64,000 nucleotides of DNA from Hydnum rufescens UP504 (GCA_014904985.1 MU129052.1:79800-143799), one strand, 5' to 3'; shown: positions 48,191 through 59,216, counted from the first letter of the stretch. The notes: generated by a model from the sequence alone, not told the origin. Translations and numbers: made by a program.

Positions 48191-49060
48191 CCTATATTGT
48201 ATGTGCCTAGACACATACTCACTGGTATGTACTGCACCACAATACTCTTAATGATGAGTTCCTCTGTTGTATCAAGGGATTGTGTGTCCACATGCCTAGA
48301 CATGCATAGACACATATTTAGATCAGTTTGAGAATATCTAGGCATGCCTATGCATGATACTGCAAAGGATCATATGAGGGAGCCCCTATTGAAATGCTGG
48401 GTTGTGGATTAATTCCCCCCCTGCATCAGGAAAATCATTTACTCTCTGAAGATGGGATGTATCTCTGAAGACTCTGAAGACTCTAAAGCTGTGGAAGAGG
48501 GTGTAGTTAGAATAGGCTGAAGAGAAAAATGACTCAAACATCCCACAACCAAGATTCAAACTTTGCACACAAACCTCATATATACCTCAAGGTTGTTTCA
48601 ATAAAATTCCCCCCATACATATTGCCTGGTGCCTATGTATATAGGAATTATGTAACATCTCTCTACATGGTAGCTTAGGTAACATAATGATTATGTAATA
48701 TCTCCAATATAATGATTGTGTAATATTTTCAATATAATGATTATGTAATATTACCATATATGGCAGCTTATGTAATTCATCTTCCAGTACTTCCAGTACT
48801 TTAGAAGGCTGGAAGAAGGCCTCTTCACAGACTCTGAAGAAGGGACTTACTGTTAGGCCCTTCCCACCTTCAGAGTCTTTGAAGTGGCTTTTGATTTTCC
48901 TGATGCTGGTACCCCAATAGAAACTCCCCAATGAGAAAGGGGGGGAGGGGGGGGCCAATGGTTAGACTGAATCTGTGTTCAAGTCCAAGTTCTTCCATGA
49001 TTTTCTCACAAACACTCTGGCAGCACCTGGGTTATTCATCTAGAGACCATTTGGACCCTA
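48191..49060. other. No gene recognised; short AT-rich repeats
   Basis: Includes three copies of an about 30-bp unit ATAATGATTATGTAATAT (48,680-48,760) and a CTGAAGACTCTGAAGACTC run near 48,460. Confidence 0.5.
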
Positions 49061-50050
49061 CCTAGGGCACCTGAACAAGCACCTTTGGGTCAGAGATTAG
49101 TAGTAGACAGATCCACAGGAGCAAAAACAACTATTTTGACAGCATTGGACTCCATGAAGCACCTAATGATGTCATCCAAGCAATTGCCTTTGTTTTGATT
49201 TGGACACTAGTAGACACACATCTGCAATGGTCCCACAATTATTGATCTAGACACCATTAGACATCTCTTAGTACTGCCACCGGAGCAGGTGCCATTATGT
49301 CAAAATGTTTGATTTAGACACCATTAGACACCACCTAATGATGTCACCTGAGTAGGTGCCCTTATGTCAAAAAGTTTGATTTAGACATTACTAGGCAGGC
49401 ATCCACAAGAGTCCCACAATTTAGGGATCTAGACACCATTAGACACCTCTTAGTAATGCCACTTGAGCAGGTGCCTTGGTGCCAAAATGTTTGATTTAGA
49501 CACCCATAGGCATGCATCCACAAGTGCTGACTTAGACATTAGACACCATGAGACACCACCTAATGATGTCCCCTGAGCTGATGCTTTTATTTCAATTTAG
49601 ACACTAGTAGACATGCATCTGCAATAGTACCATGATTATTGATCTAGACACCATTAGACCCCCACCAGTACCACCACCCAAGCAGGGCCCTAGGAAGATG
49701 TTTGACCTAGACACTATTAGACACCATGAGATGCCTTTGTTTGAATTTAGACACTAGTAGACACCATTAGACACTTATTAGGACTGCCACTGGGGGCCTT
49801 GGGCTCAAAATGTTTGATTTAGACACCAGTAAGCACACAGTACAGATGATAGACACCTCTAAGGCTCCAGAAAATATCTTATTAGACATGCCTAAATTAG
49901 AACACTCTGACTGGGGAACAAACCCTCCCAGGTGGCACCTGTGGCAGGCTATTTTAGACATGTCTATATAGTGAACTTGGAAAAAATTCCCTAAAAATAC
50001 TCCTCAGGCATGTCTTAGACACACCTATACTGAGAACACCTCTTAGGTGG
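49061..50050. repeat. Degenerate interspersed TAGACACCATTAGACACC repeat field
   Basis: A word near TTTAGACACCATTAGACACC recurs about every 60-120 bp, with TAATG(A/C)(T/C)(G)TCACC(T)GAGCAGGTGCC between copies. Continues the TCTAGACA vocabulary of the upstream minisatellite, so the two may share an origin. Confidence 0.75.
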
Positions 50051-50406
50051 TTTCCAGATGCAAACTCAAACCACCCCAGAGGTACTGTTTTGAGGGTGCA
50101 TTAGGTGGAGACAGGTGGTCCCCCACCCTTGACATATTTACAAATAAACCATACCTCCCTCCTGTAGCCCCAAGACATCCCTCCCCACTCCCTAAAAAGG
50201 AGAAAGGAAAAGGTGACTGCCTAGATAGATTAAAATGATATTCCATCTTTCATTTCTTGCACATGTAGTACCAGTATAACACCTTTGCACAAATGCTGAT
50301 TCTTCATACCCACAATGCCCAGGCTTCTGCAGCACACCCAAGGTCATTTCCACATAGCCAGCCCCCTCCCAAGTTTGTATTAGCACTGCCTGCCTTTACT
50401 GGATGA

Positions 50407-51470
50407 TTGGCCCTCCAGAAATACCCAGTCCTTGACTGCATTGAGGACTGCCCACAAATCTATGCCAGACCCTCTTCCCAGCCTACAACAATGCCCAGCA
50501 TTAAGATTTACCTACCTTCTCCTTCAACTCAGGAGTGGATCATGGCCCTTTCTATCCCACACTCCAAAGCTCAGTGGCTGTCTCACTGCCCTCTTAAGTG
50601 GCTGAGATATGTCATGTTTGCCATATGTGGGGCAAAAGGTGACCTCTGCACTGATAAAGAGGGAAACCTTGTTGATTACAACTTTAGTTTGGATGACCCA
50701 CTTGCTGAGCATTACTATTACCTTCCCAATGGTAAAATTCCTTGTTCAAGCTCTGCCTTCTGCTGAATCTCAACCAATTCCTAGGAGCCTCTGCCATCTC
50801 ATTGATCCCAGCATTTTCAATGGACACATCACCACCACTGCTAAAATGCCACATTGCTCTGATTTCCACAAAGACATCATCAAATGTGATGGCAACAATT
50901 GTGTCATCACAGGATGGTTGGATGGCAAGGCCACCCACATCTTCCCCTTATGCAAGGGTGAAATGGTGCTGTACATCCCTTTCTTTGGTTTTACAATGCA
51001 TTGATTTGCTTCTAGTCATTTCAGGTTGTTGGTGAAGGACATGGAGGATTCTATGAGTCTGAGCATGCCCTCCATATCAACTTGGTGCAAAATGGGCTTT
51101 TTATTAGTGATAGTCTTCACAAGTAGTGTGGCAAAGCTCATTTGGGATTCCTTCATGTATGTCCTGCTATCTCATTGGGAAAGTAATCCTGCTAAGGACT
51201 GATCTTTAGACTCCCAACTTTGCCATGGACATCAGAGATGTGCCTGATTTGAACAATGGCTTGATACCACAAGAACATCTGACCATGCAGTTTATTGGAC
51301 CACATCTCCCTTCCAGAAACAGTCCAATACCTGAAAATGACATTAAAATAGGGGACTCATGCACAGAGCTCCACCTTCACCCATGCTCCTCAACTTCATG
51401 TACAGCACTGCTGTCTACTGCCACTGGGGGGAAGGATGGGTTTTAAGAAGTTGGTGAATGAGTACTCTCC
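50407..51470 (+). pseudogene. HNH nuclease-domain protein, decayed
   Basis: Conceptual reading: an N-terminal part (PSIKIYLPSPSTQEWIMALS; CGAKGDLCTDKEGNLVDY), an intron 50,732-50,784 (GTAAAA..CCTAG), then FHKDIIKCDGNNCVITGW and KATHIFPLCKG, which match the HNH pattern F..D...RDG..C..TG...-(A)AH..P..KG found in large agaric families. The C-terminal order (LPTLPWTSE/NFAMDIRDVPDLNNG, then LLNFMYSTAVYCHW) also fits that family. Frame changes after 50,995 and a TAG near 51,125 show it is dead. CpG is nearly absent. Confidence 0.6.
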
Positions 51471-51589
51471 AGCATTGGCACTGCCTCCCCCCACTCCACA
51501 ACAACCTTTGCCTGGTAGCACAGAATCTGATGATTTGACCAATAAAGACTGGATCCCCTAGATAGATATTATAGATATTCTATCCAACT

Positions 51590-52160
51590 AGGTGCCAAAG
51601 TATGGCTGCCTAAGGTGTGCTGGAGTTCATTGAGCTTTGTGTATGGATTAGGAGAGTGTGGGTAATTGTATATGCAGCAACCATTTTTGTTGCACTGACT
51701 GTATGAAGAACCATCAAGGTGGGTTGAGCTGTGTACCATGTGAGTAAGAACCAAGTCTCATAGGTGACCAGTGGATAGGGGGACATGAGCAGAAATAATG
51801 GGATTGATATTACCCATTCTGTAACTGTCCATTAAATGTGTTAGGAAGAAGGGAAGAGAGGACATGAAAAGATAAGACACACCTTGACAATAATGTGTGC
51901 ATGGGGCAGGCCTCACTTCTGGAATTCAATGATGTACACATGATATTGTAGGTGGAGGAGTGTCTTGATCTTGGCCAGCAGTATTTGCAAATGTGTCTAT
52001 CAATGTAAAGGGATCATCAAAAGAGAACAAAAGTATAAAAGTTATAGGAGCCAGACCTTGAACACATGGTTTGTGATGTGGGAGAGTTCTATTGCAGACT
52101 GATCTTAGGTGGCTTTTTATCTCAGGCCAGTTTGGATTGCATGTAGCAGTAATCATGAGA
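51590..52160 (-). pseudogene. Second Helitron Rep relic
   Basis: Minus strand: ITATCNPNWPEIKSHL at about 52,150, then IIEFQK-stop-GLPHAHIIV at 51,905-51,940 (HUH histidines intact; the TGA stands where the family has arginine), a probable intron, and CNKNGCCIYNYPHSPNPYT near 51,650. The helicase part is absent. Distinct from the 41.4-46.4 kb copy and in the opposite orientation. Confidence 0.75.
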
Positions 52161-52231
52161 TCAGGTTTTCCTTTGTGGCATACAAGAGCAAGGGCATCAG
52201 CTACCTTGTCAGAGTAGTACTTTGGAGACCC

Positions 52232-52811
52232 TGTAATATCGCATTATTCGACTTCGAATATACGCGGGAGTCATCATTAGATGAGGCAGAGTCGACATTC
52301 CTGTAAACAGAGGAGAGAGGGTAATCCTCCCGCTCTAGGCACTGGCTTCGAGCAGACGGGCCATGCACGAGGCTAAGCACTGGCTTCACCTTGTACGTGG
52401 GAGAAGCGGAGGGAGAGGGGAAAGGAATAAGGGAAGTGTGGTAGTTGCTGGCTAAGGGGCCAGACTACTATCTAAGGAGGCGAGGGAGTGGTCAGCTAGT
52501 AGGTCAGAGAAAGGACTCACTTAGTAGAGTCACGCTTGTATGCGACTCTCCCTTATCCTTCACAGCACTGTGCTCTATGGCGATGGTTCAGGTAGCTTAA
52601 TCAAGCGGGTCATAATGTGACTCAGTCACATGGCTGCATAGTTTCACAGGTCTCGCGAGAGCGAAGATGTCTGGGCAAAAAGATGAATTTGATTCTGCTG
52701 CGTTAGCGACTTAGAATCATCGTGGCCATGCTATTACATAATAGTACAGACGAAGCGACGGACATAGGGGATGACTGCTATGTACATACAAACCATGAGC
52801 ACTATATTACA
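52232..52811 (-). mobile_element. 3' LTR of the chromovirus, 580 bp
   Basis: Minus orientation, TGTAATATAGTGC at 52,811 to GCGATATTACA at 52,232. Preceded (on the minus strand) by a purine tract GCTGGGGGGCTC at 52,812-52,823, a good polypurine primer. CpG-rich, with TCGAAGTCGAATAATGCG near the end. The candidate target duplication is GACCC at 52,227-52,231; its partner is outside the window or lost. Confidence 0.85.
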
Positions 52812-52830
52812 GAGCCCCCCAGCGTGGACA

Positions 52831-55595
52831 CTACGATTCTTGTTCCAGGAGGCCGAGGTCTTCGATACCTAGGTCATCTAACGTAATCTCATACCTTTCG
52901 AACCACCCGTTCCATCTGAAGTGTTCACCGGTGTACATGCCATGGGCCCCAATAGAGGTGGGGTCGACTTCCAGGATGGCGTGGGCTAGCCATACGAGGA
53001 CGTCATGGTGGGGACCTAGGAACAGGATTTGCACGTTGAATTTGATGGGATCTTTGTATGATAGATGTCTTTCGAGTACCCCTAATACCTCATTCGTGGC
53101 CTTAATGATCTGGGTGGTGAATGGATGTTCAATAGGTTTGAGATGATTCACCCTCTGCTTAAGATATCGGATTGCAATTAGGGGTGAGATCAAGTATTGC
53201 AACATGAGGCTTTGGGAGGTCCCGAAAATCTGAGGGGGGCCTTGGGGGTAGAGAACCCACATGAGGTTGGCCGATTTGAACGTCATGCTGGGGGGGCAAG
53301 CTGGGCTACTGCTTACAAGAACCATTTCTGGGATAGGACATTCGTTTTTATGCCCCATGCGGCATATCTTGACAGTCTCCAAAATCTGGTTTTGGACTTC
53401 CCCACTCCACGTACAATATTTTCCTTCCTTGTATGGCCGGGCGCATGCTGAGGGCTCTGAAGGGTAGAACTTCGCTGCCCCCTTTTGGCTCTCTAGGGCT
53501 CTGCAGGCATGGTCTCGATGCATAAAGACCAGGATGAGTTGGGGTTCTTCATAGAGCCATTCTTTGACCCCAGAACCGTAGCATTCAACTAGTTCCTCCT
53601 CCAATTGTGCTGGGGAGTTCAAGTACACGAATGGGGATAATTCCACTGGGAACCTCTTCATTCGCGCCTCGGTTTCTCCCCAGATTTCATCAGGGTCGGT
53701 CATAGGGGGCACGTTCCCTGATGCCTTGGTGGGGGACTCATCAGACAGGAGAGAAGCCCCTTCTGGCAGGGTGAAATCATTATCCTCCTGAGATGCAAAG
53801 TCCTTGTAAGGTTTGAGTTCTTCCTCAGGATAGGAGGGAGCATCCTGTTGCTGGCATACTCATCTCTCCTCTGGCGATTCCACACAGGACCTTCTTGCTG
53901 CACCTCGAGTGGAGGGGTAACAGGGGTCTATGTCGTCGAGGCGCTCCAGCAGGGCGGGGGGAGTGCCATGGGTGCAGGCGGAGGGTTGATTAGGCGCGCT
54001 GCCAACTCAGTCCGTAAGGCGGGTTTGGGGAAAGGTTCAGGCTCACGCCATTCATGTCCTTTGCGTTCCATCCATTCATGACACATCGGATAATTCTGAT
54101 GGAGGAAGGCTGGGGGGGGAGGAGAGAATTCATGATTGGCCCACTTGGTCAGAGGCAACATCGCCTCCCCCAGGCATTCCTGCAGCTGCTTCAGTACTGG
54201 CAGATAGTTGCCTTCCTGGATTTGCGACAGCCATCGGAGCAGCCCCTCCAGGTAGACTTCACTGGGTGGGCCCTTGGCTTTGCGGAAGTAGGCTGGATGA
54301 TGCCGGTAGTAAGGGCCAGTGTGCCTCGTTTCCTGCAGGTGGTTTTTCTTCATCACCCATGCATATTCGGGTGGGCTCACCAAACGTTGAGAGAACTGCC
54401 CTCGGACGTTCTGCTTGAATTTCTCCTGAACAACCTTGCGGGGGTATGAGTCCGTCATTCTCCAGGAGGGGTGCTTTTCACGTATCTCCCGTTCAGCCGA
54501 AATCCACAAGGGTGAGTTCTGAGTCATCCCCCTGGGAAGAAGCTCGAGGGGAGGGTTCTCGTTCTCGATTTCCATCACCCATACTGGGACTCCTAATTGC
54601 ACGAGCCCCTCACTGATGAGTCGGGAGTGGGCATCCTGTTTCAATATGATGAGCCCCACAAGACGTATGGTCGTCCAGAACTGTGGAGGGTGGAGCCGTT
54701 CCTTGAAGCAGATGAGGTATAATATGATGCGGAAGGCCATATTGGCGAACCCTGTCGCATCAAGTACTCTCCTTCGAATCTCCTGGGTGACGTGGATGGC
54801 TTTCCAAGCTGGGGCCGGGGTTGATCCCTGCTGTAGGAGATACATCCATGTAGAGCCGAAATGCCAGTCCTGATTGTAGGCAGAGGGAAGAAGGATGTGA
54901 AATTGGTTCATAATCTGGTCTATACGTCTAATACAGCGCAGCATCGCATGGCTAGCGTCCTGGGCATCATTCAGGAATTTGATCAACAGGGAGCGAAGTT
55001 GAGGGTTTGGCCCCCGTGCTTGGAGGAGGTGGACATGAGGGTCAAAGTCGAACTGGCTGACATCAAAGGGAATGAAGGCATGGTGCAATGGGAAGGGGAA
55101 GTTCTTAGGAAGCAACTGGGTGCAATACATCCATTTGAACTTTCCCAGCCGTCCCCATTCGTCCAAGTGCTCCCATCTGTAGCTGTAGGGATCTTTAGCG
55201 GATGGAGCTTGGCCCTGGACTCGAGGAAAGGCCCCAGCGAGGTTCAGAGTAGTTAGGCTGTAGACATAAAAATATCCGCAGCTCTCAAGCGATAGGTATT
55301 CGGCAGGGCGCCTTTCGGGGTTATCCTCTTCGTCTCTGTATTGGGCATAGTAGGGATCCGAGGGATCCGTACCCTCCCCAGGCATGGCGTAGTGGCGACC
55401 TTGCCTGATGCCCTTATGTCTTCTGGGGCCTGGATGCTGCATAAGTACTGTTGGTGGGGTTAGCTGCTGGTAGAGGGAGGACTGGGAAAGGGAGTAAGCG
55501 AGAACATGGGAGAGAGGCAAATAGGAAGTGGGGAAGAGGAGATCAAGGGAGCCAGGGGCTTTTAAGTTGCAGAGATGGGGGTAGGGGAGCTCCAC
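52831..55595 (-). CDS. Accessory ORF of the chromovirus, between integrase and 3' LTR
   Basis: Two long minus-strand frames, 55,595-53,928 (555 codons; the MPGEGTDPSDPYYAQY start near 55,388 is also plausible) and 53,712-52,831 (293 codons). The second frame stays open upstream to about 53,935 apart from one TGA, so one frameshift near 53,935 probably splits an original protein of about 850-900 residues. It is rich in Pro, Trp and aromatic residues (RWEHLDEWGRLGKFKWMYC; HQNYPMCHEWMERKGHEW). No signal peptide, membrane segment, protease, RT or zinc-knuckle motif is seen. The stop at 52,831 lies only about 20 bp before the LTR, in the slot where some retroelements carry env-like or antisense extras. 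Function unknown. Confidence 0.6.
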
Positions 55596-55639
55596 AGCTG
55601 CCTCGTGGGGTCCGCAAGTACTCTAGGCATGCTCCTCCA

Positions 55640-56217
55640 GGGTCCTGCAATACTCCCTGAGCCTGGAGAAAGCATTCCACAGCCTGGGTTCTGACTCGAA
55701 GGTATCGTGCTCCGGCCCATAGCCCTTCCATCTTACGAGATACTCTCTTCTTCATTTCTGTGGATTGTATCAATGCCCAACTATTCTTTCTACTTCATAC
55801 TCTTCTTCTGTGGCTAATTCTCTCATTTCTGGGAGCTTCGCTTGTTCTTCTGCCTGGTCATTGCGGTAGTATTTCATTAGATGTTGTATATTTATAACAG
55901 GGTGCATCTTATACTCAGGCAGTATCTGGAGGCGATATACTACTGGGTTGATCTTTTCTGAGACCAGGAAAGGGCCTATGCGACATTGTACTAGCTTTCT
56001 CCCTGTCCCTTGTATGTCCACTAGCTCCAAGGAATGAGGGTTCACTAGAACCTCATCCCCTTCTTCAAATTCCTCATCGCGTCATTTAAGATCGTAGGCT
56101 TTGGCTTGCCTGGCTTGGGCTTGTACTAAAGCATCCCTTGCTCGGGATCGGTGCACCTCAAGCTTGTTGATAAAGGCTGTTGCTGCTATGCCATTGGGCT
56201 CAAGCCAGGCGATTCCT
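55640..56217 (-). pseudogene. Chromovirus integrase C-terminus and chromodomain
   Basis: Minus strand: LEVHRSRARDALVQAQARQA, then the GPF module (VQCRIGPFLVSEKINPVVYR; HPVINIQHLMKYY). EEEYEVERIVGH begins a chromodomain, continued in another frame by LVRWKGYGPEHDTFESE and NAFSRLREY (about 55,735-55,650). The chromodomain directs integration toward marked chromatin in chromoviruses. A TGA after VERIVGH sits where arginine is usual. The 5.0 kb element (56,227-61,222) separates this part from the catalytic core. Confidence 0.85.
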
Positions 56218-56226
56218 CTCTTTACC
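56218..56226. repeat. 9-bp target duplication (left)
   Basis: CTCTTTACC, repeated exactly at 61,223-61,231; identity extends two more bases (AG), so 9-11 bp. Nine is preferred because it gives matching element ends (AGSCTGGTCAGCC) here and in the 20,284-35,950 element. Confidence 0.9.
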
Positions 56227-56385
56227 AGCCTGGTCAGCCAATTATCGGTATCTAATTAGATATTTCAAAGGTTGCATTTATATACTCTAACTAGATATCA
56301 GACCCAGGGGGCCCCCAGGGGCCCCTGCAATTCAGTCGAGGGGGCAGGTCAAGCAGCCCAGGGGCCCCTGGGGCCCCTAGCCATT
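56227..56385 (+). repeat. Left TIR and subterminal region of the 5.0 kb element
   Basis: AGCCTGGTCAGCCAATTATC, TATCTAATTAGATATTTC, GCATTTATATACTCTAACTA, then GGGGCCCC blocks to 56,385. Inverse counterpart of 35,710-35,950. Confidence 0.85.
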
Positions 56386-56445
56386 AGGATTATTTATTAT
56401 TTATGATTTATTATTTATTTATTTGTTTATTATTATTATATACAC

Positions 56446-56549
56446 TAGGCTCGCCCAGTGGGGCTCACCCATGCACTCAAGAAGAGCAGCCAGAGGCTGC
56501 TCTTCTTGCGCAATGTAGCCAAGGAAAATACATACTGGGGGGGACTCAC
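56446..56549 (-). repeat. Left-arm unit L5 (outermost)
   Basis: Donor GTGAGT at 56,549, HP-A 56,478-56,508 with a compensated variant stem (CAAGAAGAGC/GCTCTTCTTG), acceptor CTAG near 56,446 (about 104 nt). No HP-B before the donor. Confidence 0.65.
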
Positions 56550-56706
56550 CATATATAGGGCCACTCGTTGGGCGCGTTCGGTTCTCGTTTGGTGCATTGC
56601 CGTTCGTCGCGTCACCGTTCGTTGCGTCGCCATTCGTCATGTCGCCATTTGGTGTGTTGCCGTTCGGGCCCTTGTTGGTTTCGCGGGTTTTCGTTGTGGC
56701 CACAAT

Positions 56707-56853
56707 CTAGAGTAATAAAAGATATATTAGTACAAATATTCAAACCAGCGCAAAAAGAGCAGCTTTCACTGCTCTTTTTGCACGGGTGTAGCTACTGGGG
56801 GGCGGGAAACTCACCTTATATAGTACCACACACCCGCCGTGGCGGGTGTGTGG
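56707..56853 (-). repeat. Left-arm unit L4
   Basis: HP-B 56,826-56,853 (13-bp stem), donor GTGAGT 56,814, HP-A 56,748-56,783, TACTAAT branch motif, acceptor CTCTAG ending 56,707 (108 nt). Confidence 0.8.
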
Positions 56854-57957
56854 TTCCTCAGGCCCTCCTTTGACATGGTCACACCCTTGTTTTGTGCGTT
56901 GCTGTATGTCGCATTGCGGTGTGGCGCATCTTCGTTTGGTGCGTTGCTGTGTGTCGCGTTGCGTGCCTTGGAGGTCTCAATCTAGAATAATAACAACACG
57001 TTAGTAACAAAATCCAAAGCAGCGCAAAAAGAGCAGCTTTCGCTGCTCTTTTTGCGCCATTGTGTCTACTAAATATAAATAAAACATACCTTGCAGTACC
57101 CCACACCCGCTGCGGCGGTGTGGGGTACTGGGGCTGTGTACTGTGGCTCGTACGTACGGCGGTTCGTACGGGCACCCGTCGTTTGGGTGGCGATAAGGGG
57201 GTTATGGGGGTTCTGCCCCAGTACGTTTGGGACGTCGAGACCTACAAGATAAGACTTTAAATTAGTTAAGAATTAAAAACCATGCAAAAAGAGCAGCTTT
57301 CACTGCTCTTTTTGCATGGCTGTTGCTACTGAGGGGGGCGGGGACTTACCTTACATAGAACCACACACCCGCTGTGGCGGGTGTGTGGGTCCGGGGCCTC
57401 ATTTGGCGTGGTGCCGTATGTCGCATCATTGGCGCAGGGCCATGTCACGTCGTTGGCGTGTGGCTGGGTTGTGTTGTTGGCGCATTGCCGTGTATCGCTT
57501 TGCCGTGCGCCGCATTGCCGTGTCACGTCGTTGGCGCGTTGCCATGTCACATTGTTGGCACATTGTCATGTATCGCTTTGTCGCGTCGCATTGCTGTGTG
57601 TCGCGTTGCCGTGTGCTGCACTGCTGTTTGGGCTCTCGTCGTTTTGCGGGTTATCATGGTGCGTTGGACGGGCCCAATCTACAAAAAGGCGCATCAGTAA
57701 AAAACATTCCAAAGCAGTGCAAAAAGAGCAGCTTTCGCTGCTCTTTTTGCGCCATTGTATCTACTAAAACAATACTCACCTTGTGACCACACACCCGCAA
57801 CGGTGGGTGTGTGGTCGGGTGCTTGCCTTTTCAGGCGGTTGTTTATTGTGGTTCGGAGATGGGGAGTAAGATGTAGATTCAACGCCAGCAAGTGCCAATA
57901 CTCAAGAAGTGCCCAAGCGCTGGCACTACACGCACAATACACATTAATAGCAAGCAT
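56815..57957 (-). CDS. Candidate spliced ORF of left arm
   Basis: If L1-L4 are spliced, an ATG at 57,957 (MLAINVYCACSASAWALLEY) runs into exon 2 (57,678-57,350), exon 3 (57,241-57,090) and exon 4 (56,981-56,815), open except for one TGA in exon 2 (a likely former CGA) and one near 56,890. The product would be basic, rich in His/Thr/Arg/Asn, low complexity, with no recognisable domain. The exons contain very little T on the coding strand, so stops are rare by chance and the open frame is weak evidence for a protein. Intron phases differ (1, 0, 2). Confidence 0.25.
56982..57129 (-). repeat. Left-arm unit L3
   Basis: HP-B 57,095-57,129 (AGTACCCCACACC class), donor GTATGT 57,089, HP-A 57,022-57,057 (perfect 16-bp stem, 4-nt loop), ACTAAC branch motif, acceptor TTCTAG ending 56,982 (108 nt). 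Confidence 0.8.
57242..57388 (-). repeat. Left-arm unit L2
   Basis: HP-B 57,361-57,388, donor GTAAGT 57,349, HP-A 57,280-57,319 (stem CCATGCAAAAAGAGCAG), TAACTAAT branch motif, acceptor CTTGTAG ending 57,242 (108 nt). Confidence 0.8.
57679..57816 (-). repeat. Left-arm unit L1 (innermost)
   Basis: HP-B 57,785-57,816 (GACCACACACCC), donor GTGAGT 57,779, HP-A 57,717-57,752, TTACTGATG branch-like motif, acceptor TTTGTAG ending 57,679 (101 nt). Confidence 0.8.
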
Positions 57958-58510
57958 GTAAATGTGTAATAAATACTATATAATAAATATTTGTCCAAAA
58001 AAAAGGAAGAAGACGATAATAGTAAGGCAGAGTTCAATAAGACATGATATGGCTAATTGGATTGGACCACTTCTACACATCAGAATAGGCCCAAATTTAA
58101 ATATAGTAATGGTATGTATACACCCTACATGGGCGGCTAATTATATTGGACGGTTCTCACATTTTTCAAGTTTTCACGCCTTCAATTCCCTAAATAGGGA
58201 ATTGAAGGTGTGAAAACTTGAAAAATGTGAGAACCGTCCAATATAATTAGCCGCCCATGTAGGGTGTATACATACCATTACTATATTTAAATTTGGGCCT
58301 ATTCTGATGTGTAGAAGTGGTCCAATCCAATTAGCCATATCATGTCTTATTGAACTCTGCCTTACTATTATCGTCTTCTTCCTTTTTTTTGGACAAATAT
58401 TTATTATATAGTATTTATTACACATTTACATGCTTGCTATTAATGTGTATTGTGCGTGTAGCACCAGTGCTTGGGTGCTTCTTGAGTATCGGCACTTGCT
58501 GGCATTGAAT
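57877..58510. repeat. 634-bp central palindrome with symmetric TATA-like motifs
   Basis: Arms are nearly identical for about 250 bp on either side of 58,193/58,194 and then diverge slowly. TTATTATATAGTATT occurs at 58,401-58,415 pointing right and its mirror at 57,972-57,986 pointing left. First donors lie at 58,602 and 57,779, about equal distances from these motifs. The centre is TTCCCTAAATAGGGAA. A divergent promoter is inferred. Confidence 0.8.
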
Positions 58511-58511
58511 T

Positions 58512-59115
58512 GTGCAACTATGCAGCCACACCCAGCAACAGCCCAGACAGGCGAGCACACGACCACACACCCACTGCGGCAGGTGTGTGGTACTATTTAA
58601 GGTGAGTTCCCTTCCCCCAATGATACTGTGGCGCAAAAAGAGCAGTGAAAGCTGCTCTTTTTGCGCTGCATCGAATTTCTTTACTAACTTAGTTATTATT
58701 CTAGGTCCTGGCCTGGTCCCAGGTGCCAAACAACGAAATCCAACCGGCCAGGCCCCCACGGCAACACGCCAAACGAAACCACACGAAACGAAAGGAAACA
58801 ACGCCAAACGAAAGCACGAGAGGTGGCAACGCGAACCACACACCCGCTGCGGCGGGTGTGTGGTTCTATATAAGGTAAGTATGCTTATACACCCACAACG
58901 GCATGAAAGAGCAGCAGATGCCGCTCTTTTGCGCCGATTTTAGTTCTTAACTAATACAGTATTTATTATTCTAGGTTATCGACCAGAAGCAGCAAAATGA
59001 CGATCCGCCGAACGAACCACCCAGAAATGATGATGCGACCTGCCAATGACGGCTGGCCAGACAAAACCCTGATGGAACCACACATCCGCTTCGGCGGGTG
59101 TGTGGTAAATTTAAG
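58512..59115 (+). CDS. Candidate spliced ORF of right arm
   Basis: ATG at 58,512, just outside the palindrome (MQLCSHTQQQPRQASTRPHT). Splicing R1 (58,602-58,704) and R2 (58,875-58,974) keeps one frame open for 133 codons through exon 2 (QVPNNEIQPARPPRQHAKRN) and exon 3 (MEPHIRFGGCVVNL) to the R3 donor. R3 has a mutated acceptor, so the frame cannot be followed. Basic, low complexity, no known domain. The T-poor composition makes open frames likely by chance. Confidence 0.25.
58563..58704 (+). repeat. Right-arm unit R1 (innermost)
   Basis: HP-B 58,563-58,590, donor GTGAGT 58,602, HP-A 58,631-58,666, TTACTAAC branch motif, acceptor TTCTAG ending 58,704 (103 nt). Confidence 0.8.
58836..58974 (+). 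repeat. Right-arm unit R2
   Basis: HP-B 58,836-58,863 (CCACACACCCGCTGCGGCGG), donor GTAAGT 58,875, HP-A about 58,901-58,934 with a few mismatches, TTAACTAAT branch motif, acceptor TTCTAG ending 58,974 (100 nt). Confidence 0.8.
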
Positions 59116-59216
59116 GTAAGCATCTGTACAACCATGCAAAAGGAGCAGCATATGCTGCTCCTTTTGCGTGGCTTTTCTTTTTTTTCTTTTTCACTAACTA
59201 TTATTTTTTATTCCAT
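59078..59216 (+). repeat. Right-arm unit R3, acceptor lost
   Basis: HP-B 59,078-59,105, donor GTAAGC 59,116, HP-A 59,134-59,169 (GGAGC/GCTCC variant), CACTAAC branch motif. The expected TTCTAG reads TTCCAT, so the 3' splice site is destroyed while the hairpin remains. Confidence 0.7.

Noticed and set aside
57316..57786. 156-codon plus-strand open frame
   Set aside because: Antisense to the left-arm units and crosses two hairpins; encodes low-complexity Cys/His/Arg-rich sequence produced by short repeats.
57962..58425. Pair of identical 83-codon frames on opposite strands
   Set aside because: They are the same sequence read from both arms of the central palindrome; no evidence of coding beyond that.
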